From contig DUEP01000109.1 in the NCBI GenBank assembly GCA_011176535.1, positions 1 through 32,254 of the forward strand: 32,254 bases of DNA. The letters run 5' to 3'. The stretch is from Anaerolineae bacterium. GTDB lineage: Bacteria; Chloroflexota; Anaerolineae; Anaerolineales; DRMV01. The position numbers and the translations under genes were made by a program. The notes under the pieces are model-generated. The model saw nothing but the letters and a program-made list of their open reading frames with translations. It did no database searches and had not been told where the DNA came from. Positions 16,277-29,154 of this stretch are shown one piece after another; positions within the stretch are counted from its first letter, which is position 1; every line of letters begins with the position of its first letter.

Positions 16277-18739
16277 TTATGCTCTTCGTCGCCTGCCCCG
16301 CGGAGAGGGCCAGGCGGCCGACAGAGCGGCCACCCAGACCACGCTATCCCCGGTCTTGAGGTCCACCACCCGCACCCCGCGCACCGAAGCGCGGGTGCGC
16401 ACCGGGGCCTCGTCCAGCCGCACCGATTTGGGCGCGGCTTTGTGCAGGTGCAGCACCACCTTCTGCGTGCCCTTGCCTGTGGCGCACCCGGCCAGGATGG
16501 CCCCCTTGGGCAACTTCCAGGCCACCACCCCCTGGCCGTAACGCCGCTGCAGGGGGAACTCGTCAAAAGGCACCCGCTTGGCGTACCCCCGGCTGTCCAC
16601 CAGGAACAACTCGCGCTTGGGGTGCACCACCACCGCACCCACCACCACATCGTCGCCCTTGAGTTTGATGCCGTTGACGCCTGCGGCCACCAGGCCCATC
16701 GGGCGCACATCTGTCTCGGCAAAGCGAATAGCCATGCCCCGCGCCGTGACCAACACCACTTCATCCTCGCCCCGGGTCAACAACACCTGCAGCAAAGCGT
16801 CCCCCGGGTTCACCTTGACCAGGGTAAACGGCTGGGTTGCAGGCCCGGGCAACAGGGTCAGATCGCTCTTTTTCACCATGCCCTGGCGGGTCACCGTGAG
16901 CACATACCCTCCCCCCTCTTCCAGGCCCCCGTTGGGAGGCACAGCGAACAGGGCCACCACCTCCTGCCCCGCCGGGAGTGGGGTCACCCGAGACACCGAC
17001 GCCCCCCCGGCCAGCTTGTCCGCCTCGGGCAGCGTGTGCACCGGCACGGCGACGGCCTGCCCGTTCTCAGCCACCAGGTAAAGGGTATCGCGGGTGCTGG
17101 CCCTGGCCCACAACCAGGGGGCGGCACGACCGCTGAGGCGCGGCGTCTTGCCCACCGGCATCCGGGCCAGGTTACCCTCGGCGTCCAGGCCCACCCACAC
17201 CTCCTCGGCCGGGATCAGATCCTCGGCCGTGAGGGCCTGGGCCGCCTGTCCGGCTTTCAGGTGCACGATTTGCGTCCGTCGGGGATCGCCGTAACGCCCT
17301 TTGAGGGCAGTCAACTCCTCGGCCACGGCCTGGCGCATCTTCTTGGGGGAGCGCAACAGGGCCTCCAGGGAGCGGATATGCTTTTTGGTCTCCCTGTACT
17401 CTTCCTGCAACTTCCTGCGCTCCAACGCAGCCAGACGCCGCAAAGGCATGTCCAGAATGGCCTGGGCCTGCTCGGCGCTCAACTTGAACTTCCGCCGCAG
17501 GTTCTGGTGGGCCGTCTCCACCGTGCGCGAGCGGCGGATGGTGGCGATGACCTCATCCAGGTTGTCCAGGGCGATGAGCAGCCCTTCGAGGATGTGGGCC
17601 CGCTTGCGCAAACGGCGCAAATCGTGCTCGCTGCGGCGACGGACGACTTCCAGCCGATGTTCCAGGTACACCCGCAACGCCTGTTTGAGCGAAAGCAGGC
17701 GCGGCTCGCCACCCACCAGGGCCAGCATGATCACCCCAAAGGTGTTTTGTAGTGGCGTGTGCTTGTATAGTCTGGTCAGCACCTCATCAGGGTCCGCCCC
17801 TTTGGCCAACTCAACGACCACCCGCAGGCCCTGGCGGTCCGATTCGTCCCGCAGATCAGCGATGCCCTCGATTTTGTTCTCGCGGGCTAAGTGTGCGATG
17901 CGCTCCAACAGAGTCGTCTTGTTCACCGCGTAGGGCAACTCAGTGATGACCAGCCGCTGGCGGCCTCTTCCGGCCGCTTCCAGGTGCACCCGGGCGCGAA
18001 CGGTCAACTTGCCCCGCCCCGTGCTGTAGGCGCGCAACAACTCATCCCGCCCCTCTTCGACGATGACCATCCCCCCTGTGGGGAAATCGGGCCCTTTGAC
18101 AAAGCGGGTCAGGTCCTCCACGGTGATGCTATCCAGTTTGCGCCAGTTGTCCAGCATGTACACCAGGGCGTCCACGATTTCGTTGAGATTGTGGGGCGGG
18201 ATGTTCGTGGCCATGCCCACAGCAATGCCCGCTGCGCCATTGAGCAACAGGTTGGGCAGAGCGGCGGGCAGCACGGTGGGCTCGGTCAACGAACCGTCGA
18301 AGTTCTCGGCAAAGTCCACCGTGTCCTTCGGGATGTCGGCCAGCATTTCCATGGCCGTCTGGGCCAGCCGGGCCTCGGTGTAGCGCATGGCCGCGGGCGG
18401 ATCGCCGTCCACCGAGCCAAAGTTGCCCTGCCCCTCCACCAGGGGGTAGCGCATCACGAAAGGCTGGGCCATGCGCACCATGGCGTCGTAAACCGCCTGA
18501 TCCCCGTGGGGGTGATACTTCCCCAGCACCTCGCCCACAATGCGGGCCGATTTCTTGAAGGCCGCGTTGGGCCGGAGCCCCATGTCGTACATAGCGTACA
18601 AAATGCGACGCTGCACGGGCTTGAGGCCGTCGCGGGCGTCGGGCAGGGCCCGGGCCACAATCACGCTCATGGCATACGAGAGGTACGCCTGGCGCATCTG
18701 CTCGGTGATGTCCACCGATCGAACCAGACCGACTTCCAT
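16277..18739 (-). CDS. gyrA: DNA gyrase (type IIA topoisomerase) subunit A, GyrA box degenerate
   Basis: The 820-aa protein breaks and rejoins DNA as the A subunit of a type IIA topoisomerase. The N-terminal winged-helix/tower part has the active-site Tyr120 ([10 protein letters not shown]), the 74-84 region [11 protein letters not shown], and [13 protein letters not shown]. The C-terminal beta-pinwheel has the repeated strands typical of GyrA/ParC (for example [20 protein letters not shown]). The position equal to E. coli Ser83 is Gln81, while Asp85 matches Asp87. Between strands of the first blade, where GyrA normally has the Q-R-R-G-G-K-G box, this protein has [12 protein letters not shown] (531-542). 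The ParC/GyrA split is therefore uncertain and no gyrB is present in the window. ATG 18739 is chosen over GTG 18745 because GGAG (18745-18748, minus strand) overlaps that GTG and lies 5 bases from the ATG. Confidence 0.9.
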   Translation of the reverse strand: MEVGLVRSVDITEQMRQAYLSYAMSVIVARALPDARDGLKPVQRRILYAMYDMGLRPNAAFKKSARIVGEVLGKYHPHGDQAVYDAMVRMAQPFVMRYPLVEGQGNFGSVDGDPPAAMRYTEARLAQTAMEMLADIPKDTVDFAENFDGSLTEPTVLPAALPNLLLNGAAGIAVGMATNIPPHNLNEIVDALVYMLDNWRKLDSITVEDLTRFVKGPDFPTGGMVIVEEGRDELLRAYSTGRGKLTVRARVHLEAAGRGRQRLVITELPYAVNKTTLLERIAHLARENKIEGIADLRDESDRQGLRVVVELAKGADPDEVLTRLYKHTPLQNTFGVIMLALVGGEPRLLSLKQALRVYLEHRLEVVRRRSEHDLRRLRKRAHILEGLLIALDNLDEVIATIRRSRTVETAHQNLRRKFKLSAEQAQAILDMPLRRLAALERRKLQEEYRETKKHIRSLEALLRSPKKMRQAVAEELTALKGRYGDPRRTQIVHLKAGQAAQALTAEDLIPAEEVWVGLDAEGNLARMPVGKTPRLSGRAAPWLWARASTRDTLYLVAENGQAVAVPVHTLPEADKLAGGASVSRVTPLPAGQEVVALFAVPPNGGLEEGGGYVLTVTRQGMVKKSDLTLLPGPATQPFTLVKVNPGDALLQVLLTRGEDEVVLVTARGMAIRFAETDVRPMGLVAAGVNGIKLKGDDVVVGAVVVHPKRELFLVDSRGYAKRVPFDEFPLQRRYGQGVVAWKLPKGAILAGCATGKGTQKVVLHLHKAAPKSVRLDEAPVRTRASVRGVRVVDLKTGDSVVWVAALSAAWPSPRGRRRRA

Positions 18740-18770
18740 GTGCACTCCTTTGCCTCAGGATAACATCCCT

Positions 18771-18799
18771 ATCATACGGGATAACCCCCATCCCGTCAA
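18771..18799 (-). promoter_or_regulatory. gyrA promoter
   Basis: On the minus strand TTGACG (18799-18794), a 17-base spacer, then TATGAT (18776-18771). Transcription should begin near 18764, about 25 bases before ATG 18739. It lies downstream of the rpoC terminator, so gyrA and the GNAT gene can be transcribed independently of rpoC. Confidence 0.7.
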
Positions 18800-18879
18800 C
18801 GGCGCCTGTGCCAACCGCCCCCTACGGACCGCCCGCTCCTCTTTGCCTATCCCTCCTCCCAACAGGACCTCATAGCAGC

Positions 18880-18912
18880 CATTAAACCACCCGGCGGGGC
18901 CTGAGCCCCGCC
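18880..18912 (-). terminator. Terminator after rpoC
   Basis: A perfect 8-base stem, GGCGGGGC and GCCCCGCC (18893-18900 with 18905-18912), with a 4-base loop, 28 bases after the rpoC stop. On the minus strand it is followed by a weak T-containing run (GGGTGGTTTAAT), so termination may be incomplete. Confidence 0.6.
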
Positions 18913-18940
18913 AGGGAAAGTGCTGAACCTCACAAGCGGA

Positions 18941-23227
<4,287 letters not shown>

Positions 23228-23234
23228 GCAGCGG

Positions 23235-23240
23235 CCTCCT
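23235..23240 (-). promoter_or_regulatory. Ribosome binding site deciding the rpoC GTG start
   Basis: A perfect AGGAGG on the minus strand, 7 bases before GTG 23227. The frame stays open upstream to 23329, but the extra residues have no conserved content and no ribosome binding site. Confidence 0.8.
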
Positions 23241-23385
23241 GAAACGGTAAACTGGGCTTTTGACAAGGTGGACCAGCGCAGAGCCTTTGGCCCCCTAGAT
23301 GACGGCCCTCGAGAGCGAAACTGGAGCAAGATATCTGTCGCAACGCATCATCGCCGGCCCGCCATCCCACCAATGAAGGGAACAT

Positions 23386-23431
23386 AAACACAGAAAACAA
23401 GCGCGTGAGAACCTTCGCTCTCAAGCGCTTG
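23386..23431 (-). terminator. Terminator-like hairpin in the rpoC leader, possible attenuator
   Basis: On the minus strand CAAGCGCTTGAGA (23431-23419) pairs with TCTCACGCGCTTG (23410-23398), 12 of 13 positions, with an 8-base loop. It is followed at once by TTTTCTGTGTTT (23397-23386). It lies between the rpoC promoter and the rpoC start. A smaller hairpin, AGCGC-N7-GCGCT (23440-23424), uses part of the left arm and cannot form at the same time. The geometry fits transcription attenuation; it might instead end transcripts of the upstream kinase gene. Confidence 0.6.
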
Positions 23432-23465
23432 CTCCGCGCTCGTGGCTCGCTATCCTTTTCTGCAT
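23421..23465 (-). CDS. Possible 14-codon leader peptide of rpoC
   Basis: ATG 23465 opens MQKRIASHERGASA and stops at TGA 23423-23421. The predicted transcription start of the rpoC promoter is about 3 bases upstream, so the frame would be read from a nearly leaderless 5' end. The stop codon lies inside the left arm of the terminator-like hairpin, so a terminating ribosome would cover that arm. There is no run of one amino acid as in classic amino-acid attenuators. There is no independent evidence that it is translated, and a frame of this length can occur by chance. Confidence 0.35.
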   Translation of the reverse strand: MQKRIASHERGASA

Positions 23466-23474
23466 GCTGCAGCA

Positions 23475-23503
23475 ATTATAATCGGCCTCTTTAAGCCCGT
23501 CAA
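23475..23503 (-). promoter_or_regulatory. rpoC promoter
   Basis: On the minus strand TTGACG (23503-23498), a 17-base spacer, then a perfect TATAAT (23480-23475). The -35 overlaps the stop codon of the upstream kinase gene. The predicted start is near 23468, which leaves a leader of about 240 bases before rpoC. Confidence 0.75.
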
Positions 23504-26500
23504 GGTTTGCCTGCGGAATCCTCTCCGGCAGGCTGGCGCAAAGGCAGGGCGATGAAGAAGGTGCTGCCCTTGCCCAATTGGCTTTCCACCCAAACGCGGC
23601 CATGGTGGCGATCGACAATGGATTTCACAATAGCCAGCCCCAGGCCCGACCCCTGCTGGCGCTGCACATCCCTCCGCTTGACCCGGAAGAAACGCTCAAA
23701 CAAGCGCGGCTGGTCCACCGGCGCGATCCCCACCCCGGTATCTTCAACGGCAAACAGCACGCCGTCCTCGCCCTCCAGCGGACCGACCCGCACCGTCACC
23801 CGCCCCTCGGCCGGGGTGTACTTGATGGCATTATCCACTAAATTGCCCAGCGCCCGCTCCAGCAGATCTTCATCCGCCTCGATCAGGGGGGGCGTGCTGG
23901 CCGCCACTTCCATGTTCAGTTGAATGTGCTTGGCCCGGGCCTTCGGCTCGCCAGCGGCCACCACCCGTCGCACGACCTCCTCGGGAGACACCTGGCGTAA
24001 CCGCAGACCTACTCCGGCCTCAATGCGGCCCAGGTCCAGCAAATTGTTCACCAGGTGCGCCATGCTGTCCACCGCCTGCAGGATTTGCCGCAGGTATTGC
24101 CGCTGGCGCTCGTTCAGATTGGCGGTCAGGTCCAACATGGTGGCGTAGCCCCGCAGCAGGGTGAGGGGCGAGCGCAGGTCGTGGCTCACCGTAGCCACGA
24201 ATTCCGACTTGAGGGCGTCCAACTCTTTGTACCGGGTGATGTCGCGCAACAGGGCCACCCGCCCCACCATACGCGCGCCCATGCGCACCTCGCTCACCGA
24301 AGCGAAAAACACGCGGCCATCCTCCAGGGCGACCTCGGCCACCCGAGGGCGCTGTGCCCCTTTGGCGACGAGCAATTCCGCCAGGGAAGGCACAGGCAAC
24401 ACTTCGGAGAGGGGCAGCCCCACCTGATCCGGGCGCATTCCCAAGGCCTCCAGCGCTGCCGGATTGCACAAAAGCAGATTGCCCCGCACATCGGTCACCA
24501 GGATAGGATCCGGTGAAGAGGCGAGAATCGCTTCTAGGCGCTGCTTGTCCAGTTGCACTTCCAGCAAAAGGCGCACATTGGCCAGAGCCAAACTCAACTG
24601 GCTGGCCAGGGTGCGGAGGTAATCCAACAGATGAGGCTCTGGGGTGCGCCCTTCTGGGAGAAGCACATAAAACGCACCAAAAAGGTGCTCCTCATAACGC
24701 AGGGCCAGGGCCACCAAACTACCCACAGAGGTCTCCCGTGATAGGGGCCATCCTGGTACCCCTTGTGGCTGTCGCAAGATCACCTGTGTCTTGCTGTGGG
24801 TCCATTCCAAAACTAAGCGGTCTATCTTTTCCACGACTTCTGGCGTCGTGCCAACACCATACCCCAACCGTTCTGAACGCCGTTCACCGGCGGGCAAAGC
24901 GTCTGGCTGAAGCACCACACGCGCTAAAAGGGGGCGCACCTGCTGCGCCGCCTGTAGCACGGGTTGCACCAGCGTTTCCACCCGATTGGCCCTGGCAGTG
25001 CGCTGGCTGACCTCTAAAAGTTGCGCCAACTCGGTCAAGCGTTCTTTCAGTCGGCGGCGCATGGTCTCAAACGCCTGCCGCAACTGGCTGACCTCATCAA
25101 CTCCTTCCACCGTGAGAGCATGATCCAGGTCGCCGCGGGCGATGCGTTGGGCCTCCCTGGCCAGAGAACGCAGGGATTGGGTCACCACCCGCAGCAGACT
25201 ATACATCCCCAGCAACGAAAGGCCGTAGAGGGCCAGCGCTACCATGGCCAACGGCCAGGCGATGCGAAAGGCCATTTGACGCACCTGGGTCATCGGCAAA
25301 AGCACCACCACCCACCAGGGCCGCCCCAGGGTGCGTTGCGCCATCATCCAAAAACGCTCTCCAGCGGGACTATCCACCACAAGTAACTGGCCTTGAAGGC
25401 CCGTCCAAGACTCAGGCTGGAAAGCCACTGGCGAGTGGGCTAAATCCAAAGGATATAGCACTCGCCCTTCCTCGTCCAGGATAATACCCAGGCCACGGTC
25501 ATCTTGCAAAGAGGCCAATACCTGGGTGATAGGTTCACTAACTGGACTCAGAGCGAGGTCCGCCCGGCCGATGAGCACCAGCCCTTGCTTTTTGAGGGGC
25601 ATAATGAAACTGACCCAACCGGCCCGTTGCTGCCCCAACGCCGGAGAAGGGATGATTTGCATGGGCACGCCGCTCAAGGCGAACGGCACTGCTGACCATT
25701 CATCGGGGCTTAACCGCAACCCCTGCTCGGAGGGGTAAGCCGCCTGAATCCGCCCCTGGGCGTCAACCACAAGCAACCGGTTGAAAAACACCTCCTGGGG
25801 GTAGTACGCCGCCTGCAGCGCCTCCTCCAACGACGCGCTCGCCTCCCCGTGTTCCACCTCCTCGGCCAGCGCCTGGAGGTGTTGTTGACCAGCCTCCACA
25901 AAGGAAGGGATGCTGGTCGCGGCCAGACGCGTGACGACCAGCAAACGCTCGCGCAACATTTGTCGGGCCACCTGTACCGACACCACCCCACTCACCACCA
26001 CCAGGGTCAGCCCAATCCCCACCGCCAGGGGGAAGGAAAGCCCCGCAAACCGCGCCGTCAGGCTGCGTTCCATCGGGGAGGGAACCGTGGCTTCTTCCTC
26101 CCGCCGACCCCAGGCGCACACAGGCAGCGATGAACAGAGCCAAGCCACGCCGCCCACCAGCAGTAATTCCAGCCCGCGAAAGGCCAACAGCGCGCCATAG
26201 CTTCCCGGTGCGATCCAGGTATCGGGATGGCTGAACCCGTACACCAGGGCTTCCCCCAGGAGCAGCGCTGCATAGGTCGCCAGGGCCATCAAGGCGCTCC
26301 CCCAGGGGCGGCGCAACACCCGAAAGAAGCGGGTCCGATAAGGCTGAAAGGCCGCCCAGGCCATGGCCCCCGCCAGGGTCACCTCAACCCAGAGGGAAAA
26401 AGCGGTATGCGTCCACAGCAAACCGCGCGCCGCGCCGACCAGAAGGGCCAGCACCATGGCCGGAAGAACGCCTAACCAGCCCGCCGCCAGCCCCCAAGAG

Positions 26501-26781
26501 AGAGAGCCCAAAGGCAGCCAGAGGGCCACACGCCGCTCCACCAGAGGGTTCCAGGGAAGTGCCGCCTGGGTGGGATAGGCTTTCCACCATGCCCCAAGGC
26601 CCACCAGGGCTAAGAGCAGCACGGCCAGGAGCGTGTAGCCGCTGCTCCAGGGCCGCCGCCGCCAGCGACGCCACCACACCCCCCCCAAGAGCAACCCCAC
26701 GCCCCACACGATCCACACCCCCCACTCCCATCCTCCGGTGGGCCAACGCCAGTACCAGGATGCGGGCTGCCACCATGCCAT
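23500..26781 (-). CDS. Large membrane-bound histidine kinase (orphan) with HAMP, GAF and PAS domains
   Basis: The 1093-aa protein has a Trp-rich N-terminus with about six or seven membrane helices (residues 19-270). A probable extracytoplasmic sensor domain resembling a Cache fold follows (about 280-490: FFNRLLVVDAQGRIQAAYPS and GLGIILDEEGRVLYP). A further membrane helix (about 495-525) leads to HAMP (about 526-580), a GAF-like domain (about 590-745), PAS (about 748-860: ILASSPDPILVTDVRGNLLL), HisKA with His867 (VSHDLRSPLTLL) and an ATPase domain (N box NLVDNAIKYTP, about 976-986; G1 DTGVGIAP; G2 GSGLGLAI). No response regulator is adjacent, so its partner is elsewhere. The start is ATG 26781, with AAGGGG about 8 bases upstream. 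It is divergent from rplS, and its stop codon lies under the rpoC promoter. Confidence 0.92.
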   Translation of the reverse strand: MAWWQPASWYWRWPTGGWEWGVWIVWGVGLLLGGVWWRRWRRRPWSSGYTLLAVLLLALVGLGAWWKAYPTQAALPWNPLVERRVALWLPLGSLSWGLAAGWLGVLPAMVLALLVGAARGLLWTHTAFSLWVEVTLAGAMAWAAFQPYRTRFFRVLRRPWGSALMALATYAALLLGEALVYGFSHPDTWIAPGSYGALLAFRGLELLLVGGVAWLCSSLPVCAWGRREEEATVPSPMERSLTARFAGLSFPLAVGIGLTLVVVSGVVSVQVARQMLRERLLVVTRLAATSIPSFVEAGQQHLQALAEEVEHGEASASLEEALQAAYYPQEVFFNRLLVVDAQGRIQAAYPSEQGLRLSPDEWSAVPFALSGVPMQIIPSPALGQQRAGWVSFIMPLKKQGLVLIGRADLALSPVSEPITQVLASLQDDRGLGIILDEEGRVLYPLDLAHSPVAFQPESWTGLQGQLLVVDSPAGERFWMMAQRTLGRPWWVVVLLPMTQVRQMAFRIAWPLAMVALALYGLSLLGMYSLLRVVTQSLRSLAREAQRIARGDLDHALTVEGVDEVSQLRQAFETMRRRLKERLTELAQLLEVSQRTARANRVETLVQPVLQAAQQVRPLLARVVLQPDALPAGERRSERLGYGVGTTPEVVEKIDRLVLEWTHSKTQVILRQPQGVPGWPLSRETSVGSLVALALRYEEHLFGAFYVLLPEGRTPEPHLLDYLRTLASQLSLALANVRLLLEVQLDKQRLEAILASSPDPILVTDVRGNLLLCNPAALEALGMRPDQVGLPLSEVLPVPSLAELLVAKGAQRPRVAEVALEDGRVFFASVSEVRMGARMVGRVALLRDITRYKELDALKSEFVATVSHDLRSPLTLLRGYATMLDLTANLNERQRQYLRQILQAVDSMAHLVNNLLDLGRIEAGVGLRLRQVSPEEVVRRVVAAGEPKARAKHIQLNMEVAASTPPLIEADEDLLERALGNLVDNAIKYTPAEGRVTVRVGPLEGEDGVLFAVEDTGVGIAPVDQPRLFERFFRVKRRDVQRQQGSGLGLAIVKSIVDRHHGRVWVESQLGKGSTFFIALPLRQPAGEDSAGKP

Positions 26782-26873
26782 GAGCGTCCCCTTTTTGCTC
26801 CAAGAGATGCCCTGATTTTAGCATAACTCGCCCTGCTCCCCGCCCATCAGCCACGGCGAAACAGGCGAAAAAC

Positions 26874-26902
26874 TTGGCGCTTTGATAGTGCCATGGTATA
26901 AT
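26874..26902 (+). promoter_or_regulatory. rplS promoter
   Basis: TTGGCG (26874-26879), a 17-base spacer, then a perfect TATAAT (26897-26902). The predicted start is near 26909, giving a leader of about 93 bases before rplS. Confidence 0.7.
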
Positions 26903-26909
26903 GCAGCGT

Positions 26910-26965
26910 CCCTCGCCAGTGTGGCGAGGGCGTGTATTGCGTCGTGAATGTGCTCATCGGAGCAC
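26910..26965 (+). promoter_or_regulatory. Structured 5' leader of rplS
   Basis: Two perfect hairpins lie at the start of the predicted mRNA. CCCTCGCC pairs with GGCGAGGG (26910-26917 with 26923-26930, 5-base loop), and GTGCTC pairs with GAGCAC (26950-26955 with 26960-26965, ATCG loop). CGTC and GACG flank the second and could extend it. Neither is followed by a U-tract, so translational rather than transcriptional control is more likely. Ribosomal protein genes, including L19, have autoregulatory leaders in several phyla; I cannot match this one to a known family. Confidence 0.5.
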
Positions 26966-27001
26966 CTCTTCGCTGACGAACTTCAACTGAGGGATGAGAC
27001 G

Positions 27002-27355
27002 ATGAACTACCAGGAATTGTTGAAAGCCGTAGAAGCTCCCCCGAATCCAAATGTGCCTGACTTGCGCCCTGGGGATGTGATCGCTGTGCATCTGCGCATC
27101 AAGGAAGGCAACCGCGAGCGTATTCAGGTGTTCAAAGGCACGGTCATTCGGGTGCGCGGCGGTGGCAACGACGCCACCTTCACCGTCCGCCGCATCGCCA
27201 GCCACGGCATCGGCGTGGAGCGCACCTTTCTGTTACGCTCACCCCTGATCGAGAAGGTCGAGGTCTTCCAACACTCCAAGGTGCGCCGCGCGCGGCTGTA
27301 CTATCTGCGCGGCCTCCGGGGCAAAAAAGCCCGCCTCAAGAGGAAGTTCAACTGA
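27002..27355 (+). CDS. rplS: Ribosomal protein bL19
   Basis: The 117-aa protein has the normal bL19 length and signature: [58 protein letters not shown], then [21 protein letters not shown] at the C-terminus. bL19 binds at the 30S-50S interface of the ribosome. ATG 27002 is chosen because a purine-rich GAGGGA (26989-26994) lies 7 bases upstream. The frame is open to 26948, but the extra residues are not part of bL19 and would run through the leader hairpin. It is a single-gene unit with its own promoter, leader and terminator, not next to trmD/rimM/rpsP as in many bacteria. Confidence 0.98.
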   Translation: MNYQELLKAVEAPPNPNVPDLRPGDVIAVHLRIKEGNRERIQVFKGTVIRVRGGGNDATFTVRRIASHGIGVERTFLLRSPLIEKVEVFQHSKVRRARLYYLRGLRGKKARLKRKFN

Positions 27356-27361
27356 CCATCC

Positions 27362-27396
27362 AAACGCCCGGCCTCCGGTCGGGCGTTTTGCTTTTT
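27362..27396 (+). terminator. Intrinsic terminator after rplS
   Basis: AAACGCCCG (27362-27370) pairs with CGGGCGTTT (27380-27388), 9 bases with a 9-base loop, followed by TTTTGCTTTTT to 27396. It begins 6 bases after the rplS stop codon. Confidence 0.85.
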
Positions 27397-27530
27397 GCCA
27401 GCCCTCCCCCCAGAGAGCGGCACCGCCCCGTAGAGCTTCCCTCCCGTTGAAGGCCCTGCCCATCGGATCCCGGTGGGAACCTGAAGCCCTGGGGACGGTG
27501 CCAACCCCACTTCCCCGGGCCGCTTTGGGG

Positions 27531-27536
27531 TACAAT
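27531..27536 (+). promoter_or_regulatory. Possible -10 element for the hydrolase-murI operon
   Basis: TACAAT at 27531-27536, about 33 bases before ATG 27569. No good -35 at the usual distance. It is the only -10-like site seen between the rplS terminator and the next gene; the rest of 27397-27530 shows nothing recognisable. Confidence 0.35.
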
Positions 27537-27568
27537 AGGCCGCACACCCTTCCATCACGGAGCAGCCT

Positions 27569-28315
27569 ATGCCCAAGCCGTGCATCCTGCTCACGGGCAC
27601 CACCTGCACCCACCATGCCTACGCCATGCCCATGGCCGCCCTGGGCCAACGCTATCTGGACACCCTGCAAACCGCTGGGGCGATTCCCCTCATCGTGCCG
27701 CCGGATACGCCGCCCCAGGAGGCCGCCATGCTGCTAGAGCGCGCCGATGGGGTGTTGCTCACTGGCGGCGGAGACATAGACCCGGCCCACTATGGCGGTC
27801 AGCCACACCCCAAAGTGTACGGCGTGAACCCCCAACGCGACGCCCTGGAACTGGCCCTGGCCCGACTGGCCGTGGAACACCGCATGCCTCTGTTGGGCAT
27901 CTGCCGCGGCATCCAAGTGCTCAATGTGGCTCTGGGAGGCACCCTGTACGAAGACCTGGAAGACCAAATGCCCAACGCCCTCCCCCATCGCCGCGACCCA
28001 CGCACCGAGCGCACGCTCCTGGCCCACGAAGTCACAGTGGCTGCGGAAAGCCGCCTGGCCGCCATTTTGGGCGATACGCGCCTGCCGGTGAACAGCCTGC
28101 ATCATCAGGGTATCCGCGACCTGGCGCCCGGCTTGCACGCCACGGCCCACGCTCCTGATGGCCTGGTTGAGGGCGTCGAGGTGCCCGCACACCCCTTCGC
28201 CCTGGCCGTGCAGTGGCATCCTGAGTGGCTTTACGACACCGACGCGCGCATGGCGGCCTTGTTCCGCGCCTTCGTCGTCGCCTGCCAGGATTACAACGGA
28301 GGTGCCCACCGATGA
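27569..28315 (+). CDS. Class I glutamine amidotransferase-like hydrolase (peptidase C26, PuuD-like)
   Basis: The 248-aa protein has the C26 catalytic triad: Cys112 in the elbow GICRGIQVLN, His217 and Glu219 in QWHPEW. Other marks are DGVLLTGGGDIDPAHYGG (60-77), VNSLHHQGI (174-182), and the N-terminal hydrolase strand. Family members cleave gamma-glutamyl bonds, for example gamma-glutamyl-GABA in putrescine breakdown or gamma-glutamyl amides. The exact substrate cannot be fixed. The start is ATG 27569, with GGAG 6 bases upstream. The stop overlaps the murI ATG (ATGA), so the two are coupled; releasing glutamate next to a glutamate racemase is a sensible pairing, though this is inference. Confidence 0.88.
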   Translation: MPKPCILLTGTTCTHHAYAMPMAALGQRYLDTLQTAGAIPLIVPPDTPPQEAAMLLERADGVLLTGGGDIDPAHYGGQPHPKVYGVNPQRDALELALARLAVEHRMPLLGICRGIQVLNVALGGTLYEDLEDQMPNALPHRRDPRTERTLLAHEVTVAAESRLAAILGDTRLPVNSLHHQGIRDLAPGLHATAHAPDGLVEGVEVPAHPFALAVQWHPEWLYDTDARMAALFRAFVVACQDYNGGAHR

Positions 28316-29151
28316 CCCCTGCCCTGAGTGAAAACAAAGGCCCCATCGGGGTATTCGACTCAGGCGTGGGGGGGCTTTCGGTGCTGCGGGCCATCCGTCG
28401 CGAACTGCCCCACGAAGACCTGCTTTACCTGGCCGACCAGGCCCATGTGCCCTACGGCCTTCGGCCGCTGCTGGAGGTGCGCCGTTTCGCCGAGGGCATC
28501 ACGCGCTACTTTTTAGATCAGGGAGCCAAGGCCATTGTTGTGGCCTGCAACACGGCCTCGGCGGCGGCGCTGCACTATCTGCGTCGGCGCTTTCCGCAAG
28601 TGCCTTTCGTGGGCATGGAGCCAGCGGTCAAACCCGCCGCCAAGCACACCCAAACGGGGGTGGTGGGCGTGCTGGCCACGCCGGCCACCTTTCAAGGGCA
28701 GTTGTACGCTTCGGTGGTGGAACGCTTCACCCAGGGTACCGCGTTGCTGGAGCACACCTGCCCGGGTCTGGTGCAGCAAATTGAACGGGGCGATCTAGAA
28801 GGCCCCCAAACCCGTGCCATTCTGGAAGAAGCCTTGCGTCCGATGCTGACGCAAGGGATGGACACGGTGGTGCTGGGATGCACCCACTATCCTTTCGTGA
28901 TTCCGCTCATCGAAGATATCGTGGGGCCTGGGGTGCGGGTCATTGATCCGGCGCCGGCCGTTGCCCGGCAGACACAGCGCGTGCTGGCCCAGCGGAACGC
29001 CTTGCGTCCGCCGCGCAACGGGCGCGGCCGGGTGACCTTGCTCACCACCGGGGCGAATGTCGAGGCCTTTGCCCACCTGGCCACCCGCCTGCTTGGAGAA
29101 TCGCATCTCGTGAAAGGCCTGACCTGGGGAGCCGAGGGGCTGCAAGGGTAG
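28312..29151 (+). CDS. murI: Glutamate racemase
   Basis: The 279-aa enzyme interconverts L- and D-glutamate for peptidoglycan synthesis, without a cofactor. Both catalytic cysteines are present: Cys79 in VVACNTASA and Cys190 in VLGCTHYPF. The N-terminal IGVFDSGVGGLSVLR loop and ADQAHVPYG are also typical, and the length is usual for the family. The start is ATG 28312, with GGAGG at 28298-28302. The frame stays open upstream to 28225, but that part lies inside the preceding gene. It overlaps the hydrolase gene by 4 bases and ends 3 bases before the end of the convergent FemAB-like gene, so there is no room for a terminator between them. Confidence 0.95.
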   Translation: MTPALSENKGPIGVFDSGVGGLSVLRAIRRELPHEDLLYLADQAHVPYGLRPLLEVRRFAEGITRYFLDQGAKAIVVACNTASAAALHYLRRRFPQVPFVGMEPAVKPAAKHTQTGVVGVLATPATFQGQLYASVVERFTQGTALLEHTCPGLVQQIERGDLEGPQTRAILEEALRPMLTQGMDTVVLGCTHYPFVIPLIEDIVGPGVRVIDPAPAVARQTQRVLAQRNALRPPRNGRGRVTLLTTGANVEAFAHLATRLLGESHLVKGLTWGAEGLQG

Positions 29152-29154
29152 CGG

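Noticed and set aside
26882-26902. TTGATA as the rplS -35
   Set aside because: Only 9 bases separate it from TATAAT; TTGGCG at 26874 has the correct 17-base spacing.
26948-27001. An 18-residue N-terminal extension of bL19
   Set aside because: It runs through the leader hairpin, is not part of bL19, and ATG 27002 has a better-placed ribosome binding site.
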